Below, one piece after another: positions 7,640 through 15,055 of a stretch of DNA of 43,945 nt. Both the position numbers and the translations under genes were made by a program. Where the stretch lies: the NCBI GenBank assembly GCA_036746235.1, contig DAIOEN010000035.1, forward strand, positions 1 through 43,945, in the 5' to 3' direction. The stretch comes from CALARM01 sp036746235. Lineage in GTDB: Bacteria; Vulcanimicrobiota; SpSt-956; JAKJGF01. The notes under the pieces are model-generated. The model was not told the origin of the DNA. It did no database searches and was given only the letters and a program-made list of their open reading frames with translations. Position 1 is the stretch's first letter; every line of letters starts with the position of its first letter.

Positions 7640-7705
7640 TAATCTTTCAGCTATCAGCAGTCAGTTTTTATATAAAAAATCTGATACTTGATAGCTGAAA
7701 GATTA
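7640..7705. repeat. Long hairpin built of 7-bp repeats inside the arsenic operon
   Basis: A perfect 17-base inverted repeat (TAATCTTTCAGCTATCA at 7640-7656 and its complement at 7689-7705) brackets a loop that can itself pair. Both arms are heptameric: CAGCTAT, CAGCAGT, CAGTTTT on the left and CTGATAC, TTGATAG, CTGAAAG on the right. It lies between the small thioredoxin and permease genes and could attenuate transcription or stabilise mRNA segments. It lacks a clean T-tract, so a simple terminator is unlikely. Confidence 0.7.
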
Positions 7706-7709
7706 CATG

Positions 7710-7940
7710 TTATTTAACCCATCCTTTAATCTCTTCCTTACCTGGCACACGACCGGCACATATTACCTTCCCGTCTATTACAAGAGCGGGAACAGTCATT
7801 ACACCGTAAGACATAATCTTCTTCATGTCCTGAACCTTTACTAATTCTACATTAAGACCTTTTTCTTCTATTACCTGTTTTACAAGTTCATAGGTTTTTG
7901 TACAGTTTGCACAGCCCGGGCCTAAAACTTCTACTTTCAT
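7710..7940 (-). CDS. Small thioredoxin-fold redox protein (TM0996/MTH895 type)
   Basis: The 76-residue form starts at the ATG at 7940, which has an AAAGGAAG site; a longer frame from 7967 lacks one. It has MKVEVLGPGCANCTK with the C-x-x-C redox pair at residues 10-13 and the cis-proline segment MTVPALVIDGK. These glutaredoxin-like proteins often sit beside ArsP-type permeases and arsenic genes. It is cytosolic and could reduce ArsC or load metalloid onto the permease; that role is inferred. It follows ccdA by 27 bases. Confidence 0.88.
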   Translation of the reverse strand: MKVEVLGPGCANCTKTYELVKQVIEEKGLNVELVKVQDMKKIMSYGVMTVPALVIDGKVICAGRVPGKEEIKGWVK

Positions 7941-7967
7941 TTTCTTTACTTCCTTTCTTTTAAACAT

Positions 7968-8660
7968 CTAAACCGCCTGCCAGAATATATAAAATCCTCC
8001 AAGAACAAAAACAATACCGCTTACTTTTTTCATAATTGCAGAAAAACTCCCTATTCCTCTGGTTTTTGCCAGTTTATCAACAAAACCCACACTTATTCCT
8101 GCCATAAGAACAAGAGTCCAGTGGCCTATGGCATAGAAGAGTAAAAGCGTTGCCCCGTAAAGAGCTTTCCCTTTTACTGACGCAAGGGCAAGAATGCCTA
8201 TAAGAGCAGGTGTGGCACATGGAGCAGAAGCAAGGCCAAAAAGAAGACCAAGGATAAAACCACCGAGAATTCCCTTCTGTTTCGGCCGTATCTTCTGTAT
8301 CGGTGCAGGCACCGGTATATTTAAAACACCCAGTAACTGTAATCCTGCTCCCACTGCCACAAGGGCTATGGCTATATAACCCCATTTACCGAAGAGCTTC
8401 ATAAAACCTCCGACAAAACCTACAGTTGCACCGAGAAGGGTAAAACTTACTGTCAGTCCTATGACAAAAATTATGGAATAAGACACTGCTTTTCTTGTGT
8501 CTCCTTCTGCATATCCTCCTATAAAGCCTATGACAAGTGGTATTATGGCAATTACACATGGACTTGCACAGGAAAATAATCCCCCCAGGAAAACTGCTAT
8601 ATATGCAATGGCAGGGTTGGCATCAATCAGACCTGTCAGTTGATTGGCAATCTGTTCCAT
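7968..8660 (-). CDS. ccdA: CcdA/DsbD-like transmembrane thiol-electron carrier
   Basis: The 230-residue protein has six membrane segments with one redox cysteine region in each half: FSCASPCVIAIIPL near residue 29 and LASAPCATPALIG near residue 146. This is the CcdA pattern, which moves reducing equivalents from cytosolic thioredoxin to extracytoplasmic thiol proteins. Its ATG overlaps the stop of the Sec thioredoxin gene (TAATG), so the two are translationally coupled. The natural inference is that CcdA reduces that membrane-anchored selenoprotein. Confidence 0.92.
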   Translation of the reverse strand: MEQIANQLTGLIDANPAIAYIAVFLGGLFSCASPCVIAIIPLVIGFIGGYAEGDTRKAVSYSIIFVIGLTVSFTLLGATVGFVGGFMKLFGKWGYIAIALVAVGAGLQLLGVLNIPVPAPIQKIRPKQKGILGGFILGLLFGLASAPCATPALIGILALASVKGKALYGATLLLFYAIGHWTLVLMAGISVGFVDKLAKTRGIGSFSAIMKKVSGIVFVLGGFYIFWQAV

Positions 8661-9064
8661 TATTTTATGAATCCTTTTTCTTTGAAAATTTTCTTTATAT
8701 CTTCTTCCGCCAGAAAACCTTCATGACGGTAAACTTCTTTTCCCTCTGAGTCATAAAAAATCTGGGTAGGAATAACTTTTATAGATACTTTCATAACTTT
8801 TTCTCTGTTTTCCTTTATCTTTACATCTATAAAATCCACTCTTATTTGCCCTTCATATTGTTTCTGTAGAGATTCCAGCACGGGAACCATTTTTTTACAG
8901 GCTCCTCAGCCATGAGAACCATAATCAACCATAGCTGGAAATGTTTCGTCTTTACTGGCAGATGTGCCTGTGCCGGAAGGTTTGTTTTTTATAAGGTACA
9001 TTCCTATAAATACTGCCACGACGATTAATATTATTGATGTTTTGAATACCATATTTCTGTTCAT
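8660..9064 (-). CDS. Membrane-anchored thioredoxin-like selenoprotein (U-G-A-C active site)
   Basis: The frame from the ATG at 9064 runs 52 codons to a TGA (8908-8906) and continues uninterrupted for 81 codons. An N-terminal membrane anchor (FKTSIILIVVAVFIGMYLI) is followed by a linker and then MVDYGSHGUGACKKMVPVLE, in which Sec53 and Cys56 replace the C-x-x-C of thioredoxin. The VIPTQIFYDSEGKEV segment holds the cis-proline. Without the TGA only a headless fragment from 8890 would be predicted. A stem GGAGCC (8905-8900) with GGTTCC (8888-8883) follows the TGA. The GAGGAGG site lies about 18 bases upstream of the ATG, further than usual. CcdA is the likely electron donor. Outward-facing topology is inferred. 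Confidence 0.9.
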
Positions 9065-9145
9065 AAATTATTTAGATAAACTGCCTCCTCTAAAGCTTTA
9101 TTTTATTCAATTAAAAATGAAGATTATACCTTTGAATATCTCCTG

Positions 9146-9703
9146 TTATTTATCAAATTCAACTATACAGGCAGGTAAAACAGTATCTTTACTGATATCA
9201 TTCCATAATGGCTTATCTTTCATACCGGGCCTGTAAAAACACATAGCATCTTCTGTGCCTTTATAATTATTCGGCTCTCCCTGTGCCCAGCTGCTGTATT
9301 TAATTTTTTCTCCTTTAATCCATTTCCACATTCCCTCTTTTTTATATCCTCCTATCCAGGGGCCGCATCCGTTACCGGAACCATCTATTACCCATAATTC
9401 TTTCTTTTTACATATTAATTTATAAATAAAATTATTTTCACTTTCCGATGTTATTGTTGCAAGATATCCTCCTGAATCTTCGGCTGCTTTCTTTGCATCT
9501 TCCCAGGTAAAACCCCAGGGAACAGGCAAAACCTGATAGGAATGACCGTTACCTCCGTCACTTTTTGACCATATGGAAGGGCTCACGGCCCCGCTACAAC
9601 TGCCTGGCCCTCAGCCTCCGGCATATGCAGGACATATGAGTGAATACAGGATTGTCAGACAGAACAGGGATGCCAGTAATATTAAATAATTTTTTTTATA
9701 CAT
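9146..9703 (-). CDS. Secreted C-type-lectin-domain selenoprotein (GGUGPGSC N-terminus)
   Basis: From the ATG at 9703 (GGAGAG site upstream) the frame encodes a signal peptide ending CPAYA, then GGUGPGSCSG with TGA at 9613-9611, and continues to 185 residues. If cleaved after AYA, Sec becomes the third residue of the mature protein. The body is a C-type lectin fold: WEDAKKAAEDSGGYLATI, PWIGGYKKEGMWKWI, WAQGEPNNYKGTEDAMCF and LWNDI. GGCT (9616-9613) and GGGCC (9610-9606) can pair with AGCC (9583-9580) and GGCC (9590-9587), forming a stem around the TGA. The UGP...C motif matches the small selenoprotein at 5723-5863. Lectin domains are unusual in arsenic operons. Role unknown; the Sec/Cys head may bind or reduce metalloid outside the membrane. 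Confidence 0.83.
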
Positions 9704-9721
9704 AGTATCTCTCCTTTTTTT

Positions 9722-9763
9722 GTAATTCGTAATGCGTAATGGGTGATGCGTAATGTGTCATTA
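9722..9763. repeat. Six degenerate heptamers within the arsenic operon
   Basis: Six consecutive 7-base units (GTAATTC, GTAATGC, GTAATGG, GTGATGC, GTAATGT, GTCATTA) fill the gap between the secreted protein gene and the Sec lectin gene. They belong to the same GTnAnnn family seen throughout the window. Confidence 0.7.
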
Positions 9764-9765
9764 TA

Positions 9766-10131
9766 CTATTTACTTACCCTGATTGTTCCCTCGCTTATTC
9801 CTTCTTTATCACATTGCCGCCATACACGGATAGTCCCCTGAGCATCTGTCAGTTTTATGTCAAGAACTATCTCGAACACTCTTTTACTGACCTGTTTCCA
9901 TTCCCCCTTTTTTATTAATTTTACTCCTGTGTAATCGAAATTTACATCTTTCAGTTTTTCCGGGCAGTTTTTATGGGCCAGTTCCAGAGTTACCTTTACG
10001 GAAGCCATGTTATTACTGTTTACTTTTATCGCCGACGGCTCGAAGGTAATGTCACAGGCAAAAAGTTTTTCTCTGTTGAAAACAAGTAATATTAATAACA
10101 GGAGTGGCAACAAAATGTTTGTTTTTTTCAT
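9766..10131 (-). CDS. Secreted protein of unknown function
   Basis: I chose the ATG at 10131 because it follows AAAGGA and starts a signal peptide (MKKTNILLPLLLLILLVF...LFA). A longer frame from 10185 would run back into acr3. The mature part begins with Cys (ACDITFEPS) and has a short beta-rich domain with cysteines at AHKNCPEKL and VWRQCDKEG, ending GTIRVSK. It lies 28 bases after acr3 and just before the Sec lectin, so both are probably exported together. I do not recognise the family. Disulfide or metalloid chemistry with the lectin and CcdA/Trx pair is inferred. Confidence 0.75.
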   Translation of the reverse strand: MKKTNILLPLLLLILLVFNREKLFACDITFEPSAIKVNSNNMASVKVTLELAHKNCPEKLKDVNFDYTGVKLIKKGEWKQVSKRVFEIVLDIKLTDAQGTIRVWRQCDKEGISEGTIRVSK

Positions 10132-10159
10132 AATTAAAATTCCTTTCAAAATTGATTTT

Positions 10160-11224
10160 TTATTTATTACAATATTTCTCGACAAACCATGTACCCTTCA
10201 ATTTGAATGCCACATTTACAAGACTGATTAAAACAGGCACTTCAACAAGAGGTCCTATGACTGCAGCAAAAGCCTGATCTGAGCCGATTCCGAATACTGC
10301 TACTGCAACGGCAATGGCAAGTTCAAAATTATTACTCGCTGCTGTAAAGGAAAGACTTGTACTCTGTTCGTAATTCGCTCCCATTTTATAAGAAGTAAAA
10401 TAAGAAACAAAAAACATAATAATAAAATAAATTACAAGAGGTAGGGCTATAAGAAGCACATTGAGAGGGTTTTTAACTATATAATCCCCTTTTATTGAGA
10501 ACATTACAACTATTGTAAATAAAAGAGCTATAAGTGTTATTGGACTTATTTTCGGGATGAATTTTTCCTGATACCAGATTTTATCTTTTATCCGAAGCAG
10601 GCTGTATCTGGTAATCAAACCTGCTAAAAAGGGAATTCCGAGATATATAAACACACTTACTGCAATCTGGCCTATTGTAATGGGAACGGCAGTTCCCTGT
10701 GTAAGTCCGAGTGCTTTCGGGAGAAGTGTTATGAAAATATAGGCATAGACGGAAAAGAATAATATCTGGAAAATAGAGTTGAATGCCACAAGTCCTGCAC
10801 AGTATTCCGTATCGCCTCCGGCAAGCTCATTCCATACTATTACCATGGCAATACATCTGGCAAGGCCAATCATTATAAGACCTTCCATAAATCCCTGATG
10901 AACTCGAAGGAAAATTACTGCAAGTATAAACATCAAGATTGGCCCTATGAGCCAGTTCTGTAAAAGAGAAATGGCAAGGATTTTTAAGTTTTTAAACACC
11001 TGAGGTAATTCTTCATATTTCACCTTTGCAAGAGGAGGATACATCATGAGTATGAGGCCTATGGCAATAGGTATTGAAGTTGTTCCTATCTGAAACCTGT
11101 TTATAAGCTCCTTTAACTGGGGAACGAAATAGCCGAGAGCCACTCCTGCTATCATGGCAAGAAATATCCAGAGTGTTAAAAACCTGTCCGGGAATGGTAG
11201 TTTTTTTATAGCCGATTCAGACAT
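10160..11224 (-). CDS. acr3: Arsenite efflux permease, Acr3 family
   Basis: The 354-residue protein has ten membrane segments and the Acr3 signatures MMYPPLAKVKYEEL near residue 60, GLARCIAMVIVWNELAGGD near residue 125 (with the conserved Cys), and LSFTAASNNFELAIAVAV near residue 292 (containing NNFELA). Acr3 exports arsenite using the proton motive force. It lies 75 bases after arsR and is the operon's main inorganic arsenic pump. A terminal KLKGTWFVEKYC is typical of Acr3 C-termini. Confidence 0.96.
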   Translation of the reverse strand: MSESAIKKLPFPDRFLTLWIFLAMIAGVALGYFVPQLKELINRFQIGTTSIPIAIGLILMMYPPLAKVKYEELPQVFKNLKILAISLLQNWLIGPILMFILAVIFLRVHQGFMEGLIMIGLARCIAMVIVWNELAGGDTEYCAGLVAFNSIFQILFFSVYAYIFITLLPKALGLTQGTAVPITIGQIAVSVFIYLGIPFLAGLITRYSLLRIKDKIWYQEKFIPKISPITLIALLFTIVVMFSIKGDYIVKNPLNVLLIALPLVIYFIIMFFVSYFTSYKMGANYEQSTSLSFTAASNNFELAIAVAVAVFGIGSDQAFAAVIGPLVEVPVLISLVNVAFKLKGTWFVEKYCNK

Positions 11225-11299
11225 ATAAAATCTCTCCCTGTAATTTAAATTTTCATATAAACATATATTAATATGAACTGAAAAAAAATAATATAAAAT

Positions 11300-11662
11300 C
11301 TATTTACATTTACATTCAATTACTCTCATGTTTTTTGAAAGTCCGGCCAGGTTATTACATTCCGCTTTAAATTCTTCCAGTTCTTCAAGATTGGAAGCAA
11401 TAAAATTATTAAAAGAACTTAAAAAATCTTCAAGAACTTTTTTATTCAGAGAATAATAGGCCCATTTACCCTCATTTCTTTCCCTTACAAGCTCTACTTC
11501 TTTAAGTCTTTTAAGCTGCTGTGATACAGTGGGCTGTTTTAACCCCGTAACTTCTTCAATCTCACAGACACATAATTCTTGACATGTAAGGAGTTTGAAA
11601 AGTTTCAGTCTTGCAGGATCACCGAGTATTTTTAATATATTCACATAATTATGTATTTTCAT
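11300..11662 (-). CDS. arsR: ArsR-family arsenic-responsive repressor
   Basis: I place the start at the ATG at 11662, which has a GGAG site 5 bases upstream. A frame from 11683 has no such site and overlaps the promoter. The 120-residue winged-helix protein has ELCVCEIEEVTGLKQPTVSQQ, where the CVC pair in the DNA-recognition region binds As(III) and releases DNA. The C-terminus ends in a C-K-C run that could add ligands. It is the first gene of the leftward arsenic operon, directly behind a consensus promoter, and should repress it until arsenite is present. Confidence 0.93.
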   Translation of the reverse strand: MKIHNYVNILKILGDPARLKLFKLLTCQELCVCEIEEVTGLKQPTVSQQLKRLKEVELVRERNEGKWAYYSLNKKVLEDFLSSFNNFIASNLEELEEFKAECNNLAGLSKNMRVIECKCK

Positions 11663-11679
11663 AATATCTCCATAAATTC

Positions 11680-12057
11680 TCATATTATGATATGATTATA
11701 TGATGAAATAAAATTCCTGTCAAGAGAAATTATAATTTGAAGAAAATCTGGCATAATATTTGTCGTACTGTCCATATTCTCTCCCTCTTCTGGCAGGAGT
11801 ACATCACAGGGAGAATTAAATACTTCACAGGTCTTACCTTCAAGATAATTTTCAAATTTAGTAAGGAGTCGCCTGAGGTATCTCTGATGGTTAAGGGTCG
11901 GAGCGGGACTCATATCATAAGGCTCTCCTTCTATTATTTCCCATCTCTCTTCATCAGGCCAGGTAGCATAATCTGAATAAGTATAAATCTTTTTTCTTTT
12001 TTTAATGGATCTGCCATAAATATCAACTCCAATTAATATTATATTACCATTTTGCAT
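11680..12057 (-). pseudogene. Truncated Uma2-family (DUF820) nuclease-like gene
   Basis: The first part is typical of Uma2 proteins: YTYSDYATWPDEERWEIIEG, then EPYDMSPAPTLNHQRYLRRL and VFNSPCDVLLPEEGEN. After MPDFLQI the family's catalytic core (PD...E-x-K and the PDLVVEILSP region) is missing, and the frame ends in unrelated AT-rich sequence that contains the arsR promoter. Intact members are about 180-200 residues; this frame has 125. It looks like a gene cut by arrival of the arsenic operon or by deletion. Confidence 0.75.
11695..11723 (-). promoter_or_regulatory. Promoter of the arsenic-selenoprotein operon
   Basis: On the minus strand TTGACA (11723-11718) and TATAAT (11700-11695) have a 17-base spacer, a perfect sigma-70-type arrangement. 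TCATAT and ATATGA arms around and just downstream of the -10 (about 11704-11681) form an inverted repeat suited to ArsR binding. The promoter lies inside the broken Uma2-like frame, showing that the latter is no longer a simple coding gene there. Confidence 0.75.
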
Positions 12058-12140
12058 TTATTATGTATATAAATTTAATGGAAAAAGGGAATATAGTATT
12101 TCTGTAATACGACTGTTACAGTGAAAGGAGTGATGTTTCA

Positions 12141-14900
12141 ATGCAATGTAAAGAAGGCAGCAGAACATATGTTTATGAAGACAGAATAATAACCGGCGGA
12201 ACTGTTATAGTGCCGGAAATGAACAATTGCTCAATACCGCTTAAATCTACGGAAGTAAAAGGAAATATTAAAGGAGTAATAGCAGAGATAGAAGTAATAC
12301 AAAAGTTCCATAATGATCTGGAGAAAAAAATAGAAGCTGTATATGTATTTCCCCTGTCAGAGAAAGGTTCGGTACATTTCCTGGAAATAAAAGCGGGGGA
12401 AAGAATAATAAGAGGAGAAATAAAGGAAAGGCAGGAAGCAAAACAGATATATAATAAAGCAAAATATGACGGAAGGAAAGCTGCCCTTCTTGAGGAAGAA
12501 AGACCCAATCTTTTCACCATGTCAGTTACCATTGAAGCAGACCAGGAAATAGAAGTTAAACTAAAATATTATGAAACACTTAAATATGAAAATAATGAAT
12601 ATGAATTTCACTTCCCCATGACAGTTACTCCCAGATATATCTCACATGAAGTAAGAGATGAAGAAAGAATCTCTCCTCCCATAAAAAGTTTTGATGAAAA
12701 TAATAAGAGACATATTCATATATCTATAAATTTAGATACAGGTTTTGAAGTGGGAAATATCTATTCTCCGACACATAAATTGTATATAGAAGATAAGAGT
12801 AAATCTGTAAGAAACATAGAACTTGCCGGAGAGGGGGAATTACCGGATAAAGATTTTGTTCTTAAATATGCTTCTAAAGGTGAAAAGATGGAAAATACCA
12901 TGTCTTTTTACAGGGAAAAAGGCAAAACAGGAACATTTATGTTAAATATTACACCGAAATTTGAATATGGCCCCGGGGAAATAGTAAAAAGAGAGGTTAT
13001 ATTTGTTCTTGACAGATCAGGTTCTATGTCCCTTTCATCGGGCCATAATGTAATTATACCTCCCTTTTACGATAAAATTCTTACAGTTCTACAGATTGAA
13101 TTTTACAGTTTTCTGGACTATATTGACAGGCTGGAAAAAGATTCTGACTCTTTATCCATACAAAATAATCTGGAAAAAATTAAAGAAAAATCAGAGAATC
13201 TGCAGAAAATTATTCAGTCCCTGAAAAAAGAGGCATCCCTTTTCCGCACCAATACTGCTTTAAAGAAACTCGAAACATTTGAAAATAAATTGAGAAAAAT
13301 AATGGAAATAACATCTGATACACAGGATAGCCTTTCTTCCCATATTTCAGAAAAAAATTATTCTATCCTCTCAGATTCCCTTTTTCAGGTAAACATGGCT
13401 ATGATAAAAAAAGAACTCTATGGAATTACAATTATTCATTTTGCTCCGGAAGTAACAATCTGTGATACGTTAAGTGTTATGGATCAGGCAAAGGATTCTT
13501 TAAAGAAAGCCCTTAAAACACTCAGGGCAGGCGATATATTCAATATTATTACCTTTGATGACAGAGTAGAAATACTATCAGAAAAATCTCTGGAATTAAA
13601 TGAAATAACTCTTATGATAGCAGATAATTTTATAAACAGCACATATGCAAGAGGAGGAACAGACATACTTTCTGCAATGAAGCGTGCCCTTTCTGTACCA
13701 TCATCAAAGTCACATTTAAGACAGATTGTATTCCTTACAGACGGATCTGTAGGGAATGAAGAATTTGTTTTCGGAGAGGTAGAAAAATCTATGGGAAGAG
13801 CAAGAATATTTACCTTTGGCATAGGCCCTTCGGTAAACAGATATCTCCTGGAGAAAATGGCAAAATCTGGAAAAGGTTCTTCCTATTTTATAACAAATCC
13901 AGAAGAAACAGGAGATACTATAGAAAGATTCAGTCTCCAGACTTCAACTCCTGTTCTTTCTGACATTACTCTTGACTGGGAAGGAGTCAGTGTATCGGAC
14001 ACCTATCCCTCTACCCTGCCGGATCTCTATACAGGACAGATCTTTAACGTATTCGGAAGATTTCATTCGGAAGGAAAAGGTAAAGCAATTTTAAAATACA
14101 GAACAGGTGAAGGAGATTTTAGAGAAGAGTTAGATGTGGAACTCCCCGGAGGAGAAATTTCTTATCCTGCAATAGAAACTATATGGGCAAAAGAGAGAAT
14201 AGATTATCTTCTGGACAGACAGAGGGAAAATCCTAAAGAAAGATCTTCTCTGAGAGATGAAATCCTGGGACTTGCCCTGAAATATAAAATCATTACTCCC
14301 TTTACATCCCTTGTGGCAGTGGAAAAAGATAATGAAGAGAGAGAAAGAGAAGAAATTATAACAGTAAAAGTTCCCCTCCTTCCTCCTGCACCTGTGCCGT
14401 CCAGCGAAGGTGTAGTATATTGTAAAGTAACTCCCGGAACAGGAAGTATTTCCAGAGGAACCAGAAAATCCGAATCACTTCTAGGATATGATCTTTATTC
14501 CAGTACAGGAGAAAGTTTCTGGAACAGAGTATCAGACAATGCCGGTTTTATAAGTTCCATAGGAGACTTTCTCGTCCCTGATCCGGGAGCAGAAGTAACT
14601 TCCAGATACGGCTTTGATCCAATGCCGGGGAAACAGATGGCTATAAGTGCAGACCTGAATGGAGGTCTTATAAACCCTGATGAAGCTAAAAGGATAAGAA
14701 GAGAAAAAGAAGCTGAATATGAAAGGGAATTAAGAAAGGCAAGGGGCTGGTTCTATTATGCGAGATTGATATTCTTTACTCCTCTTTTCATATTGCTTTA
14801 TATTATTACGGCCATAATTACAGGAGCAGTAGATATATTAAACATGTTATTTAATATAATAAAAGGATTTTCTAAATTTCTGTTTAAAAATAGTGAGTAG
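12141..14900 (+). CDS. VIT and von Willebrand factor A domain membrane protein
   Basis: The 919-residue protein starts with a VIT domain (about residues 15-145, including KERQEAKQIYNKAKYDGRKA), followed by a VWA domain with an intact MIDAS: DRSGSMS near residue 292, ARGGTD near 510 and FLTDGS near 535. Between DRSGSMS and the usual next helix (DQAKDSLKKALKTLRAGD near 447) there is an extra segment of about 150 residues, largely coiled-coil. The C-terminus has a hydrophobic region near residues 870-905, so it is probably membrane-bound. There is no clear N-terminal signal peptide. An AAAGGAG site precedes the ATG. The role is unknown; relatives are linked to adhesion and complex assembly. Confidence 0.85.
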   Translation: MQCKEGSRTYVYEDRIITGGTVIVPEMNNCSIPLKSTEVKGNIKGVIAEIEVIQKFHNDLEKKIEAVYVFPLSEKGSVHFLEIKAGERIIRGEIKERQEAKQIYNKAKYDGRKAALLEEERPNLFTMSVTIEADQEIEVKLKYYETLKYENNEYEFHFPMTVTPRYISHEVRDEERISPPIKSFDENNKRHIHISINLDTGFEVGNIYSPTHKLYIEDKSKSVRNIELAGEGELPDKDFVLKYASKGEKMENTMSFYREKGKTGTFMLNITPKFEYGPGEIVKREVIFVLDRSGSMSLSSGHNVIIPPFYDKILTVLQIEFYSFLDYIDRLEKDSDSLSIQNNLEKIKEKSENLQKIIQSLKKEASLFRTNTALKKLETFENKLRKIMEITSDTQDSLSSHISEKNYSILSDSLFQVNMAMIKKELYGITIIHFAPEVTICDTLSVMDQAKDSLKKALKTLRAGDIFNIITFDDRVEILSEKSLELNEITLMIADNFINSTYARGGTDILSAMKRALSVPSSKSHLRQIVFLTDGSVGNEEFVFGEVEKSMGRARIFTFGIGPSVNRYLLEKMAKSGKGSSYFITNPEETGDTIERFSLQTSTPVLSDITLDWEGVSVSDTYPSTLPDLYTGQIFNVFGRFHSEGKGKAILKYRTGEGDFREELDVELPGGEISYPAIETIWAKERIDYLLDRQRENPKERSSLRDEILGLALKYKIITPFTSLVAVEKDNEEREREEIITVKVPLLPPAPVPSSEGVVYCKVTPGTGSISRGTRKSESLLGYDLYSSTGESFWNRVSDNAGFISSIGDFLVPDPGAEVTSRYGFDPMPGKQMAISADLNGGLINPDEAKRIRREKEAEYERELRKARGWFYYARLIFFTPLFILLYIITAIITGAVDILNMLFNIIKGFSKFLFKNSE

Positions 14901-15035
14901 TGAGTGGTAATCAGGCATTATGCATTTCGATTATAGGTGAAGGGTGAAGATTGATGGGAGTTTATAGTTTAAGGTTTATAGTTGAGAGTTAGCTGGTTTT
15001 AAACTCTCAACCCTCAACTATAAACTTACTGTCAC
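14893..15035. repeat. Heptamer repeat region with hairpin
   Basis: Several 7-base blocks occur here: GTGAGTA/GTGAGTG at 14893-14906, GGTGAAG twice at 14936-14949, and a run of AGTTTAT-like units at 14959-14993. The latter faces AAACTCT, CAACCCT, CAACTAT at 15001-15021, so the region folds into a hairpin (GTTTATAGTTGAGAGTT against AACTCTCAA and CAACTATAAAC). It separates the VIT/VWA gene from the kinase gene and may act as a terminator-like or mRNA-end structure. Confidence 0.65.
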
Positions 15036-15055
15036 TCCGGATTGTTTTATTAACT

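Noticed and set aside
7640..7705. Simple rho-independent terminator
   Set aside because: No T-tract follows on the minus strand, and the same heptamer hairpins occur in many non-terminal positions.
8660..8890. Thioredoxin gene starting at 8890
   Set aside because: That start would omit the first half of the thioredoxin fold and the active site. The upstream sequence in the same frame supplies both across the TGA, plus a membrane anchor.
5723..9703. Explaining the in-frame TGAs as pseudogenes or as UGA=Trp/Gly recoding
   Set aside because: Other genes in the window end at TGA, so the code is not reassigned. Four independent genes with intact frames beyond the TGA, Cys near the TGA and following stems are not expected of random decay.
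10132..10185. Longer start for the secreted protein at 10185
   Set aside because: It would overlap acr3 and place charged residues before the signal peptide. The internal ATG at 10131 has a ribosome-binding site.
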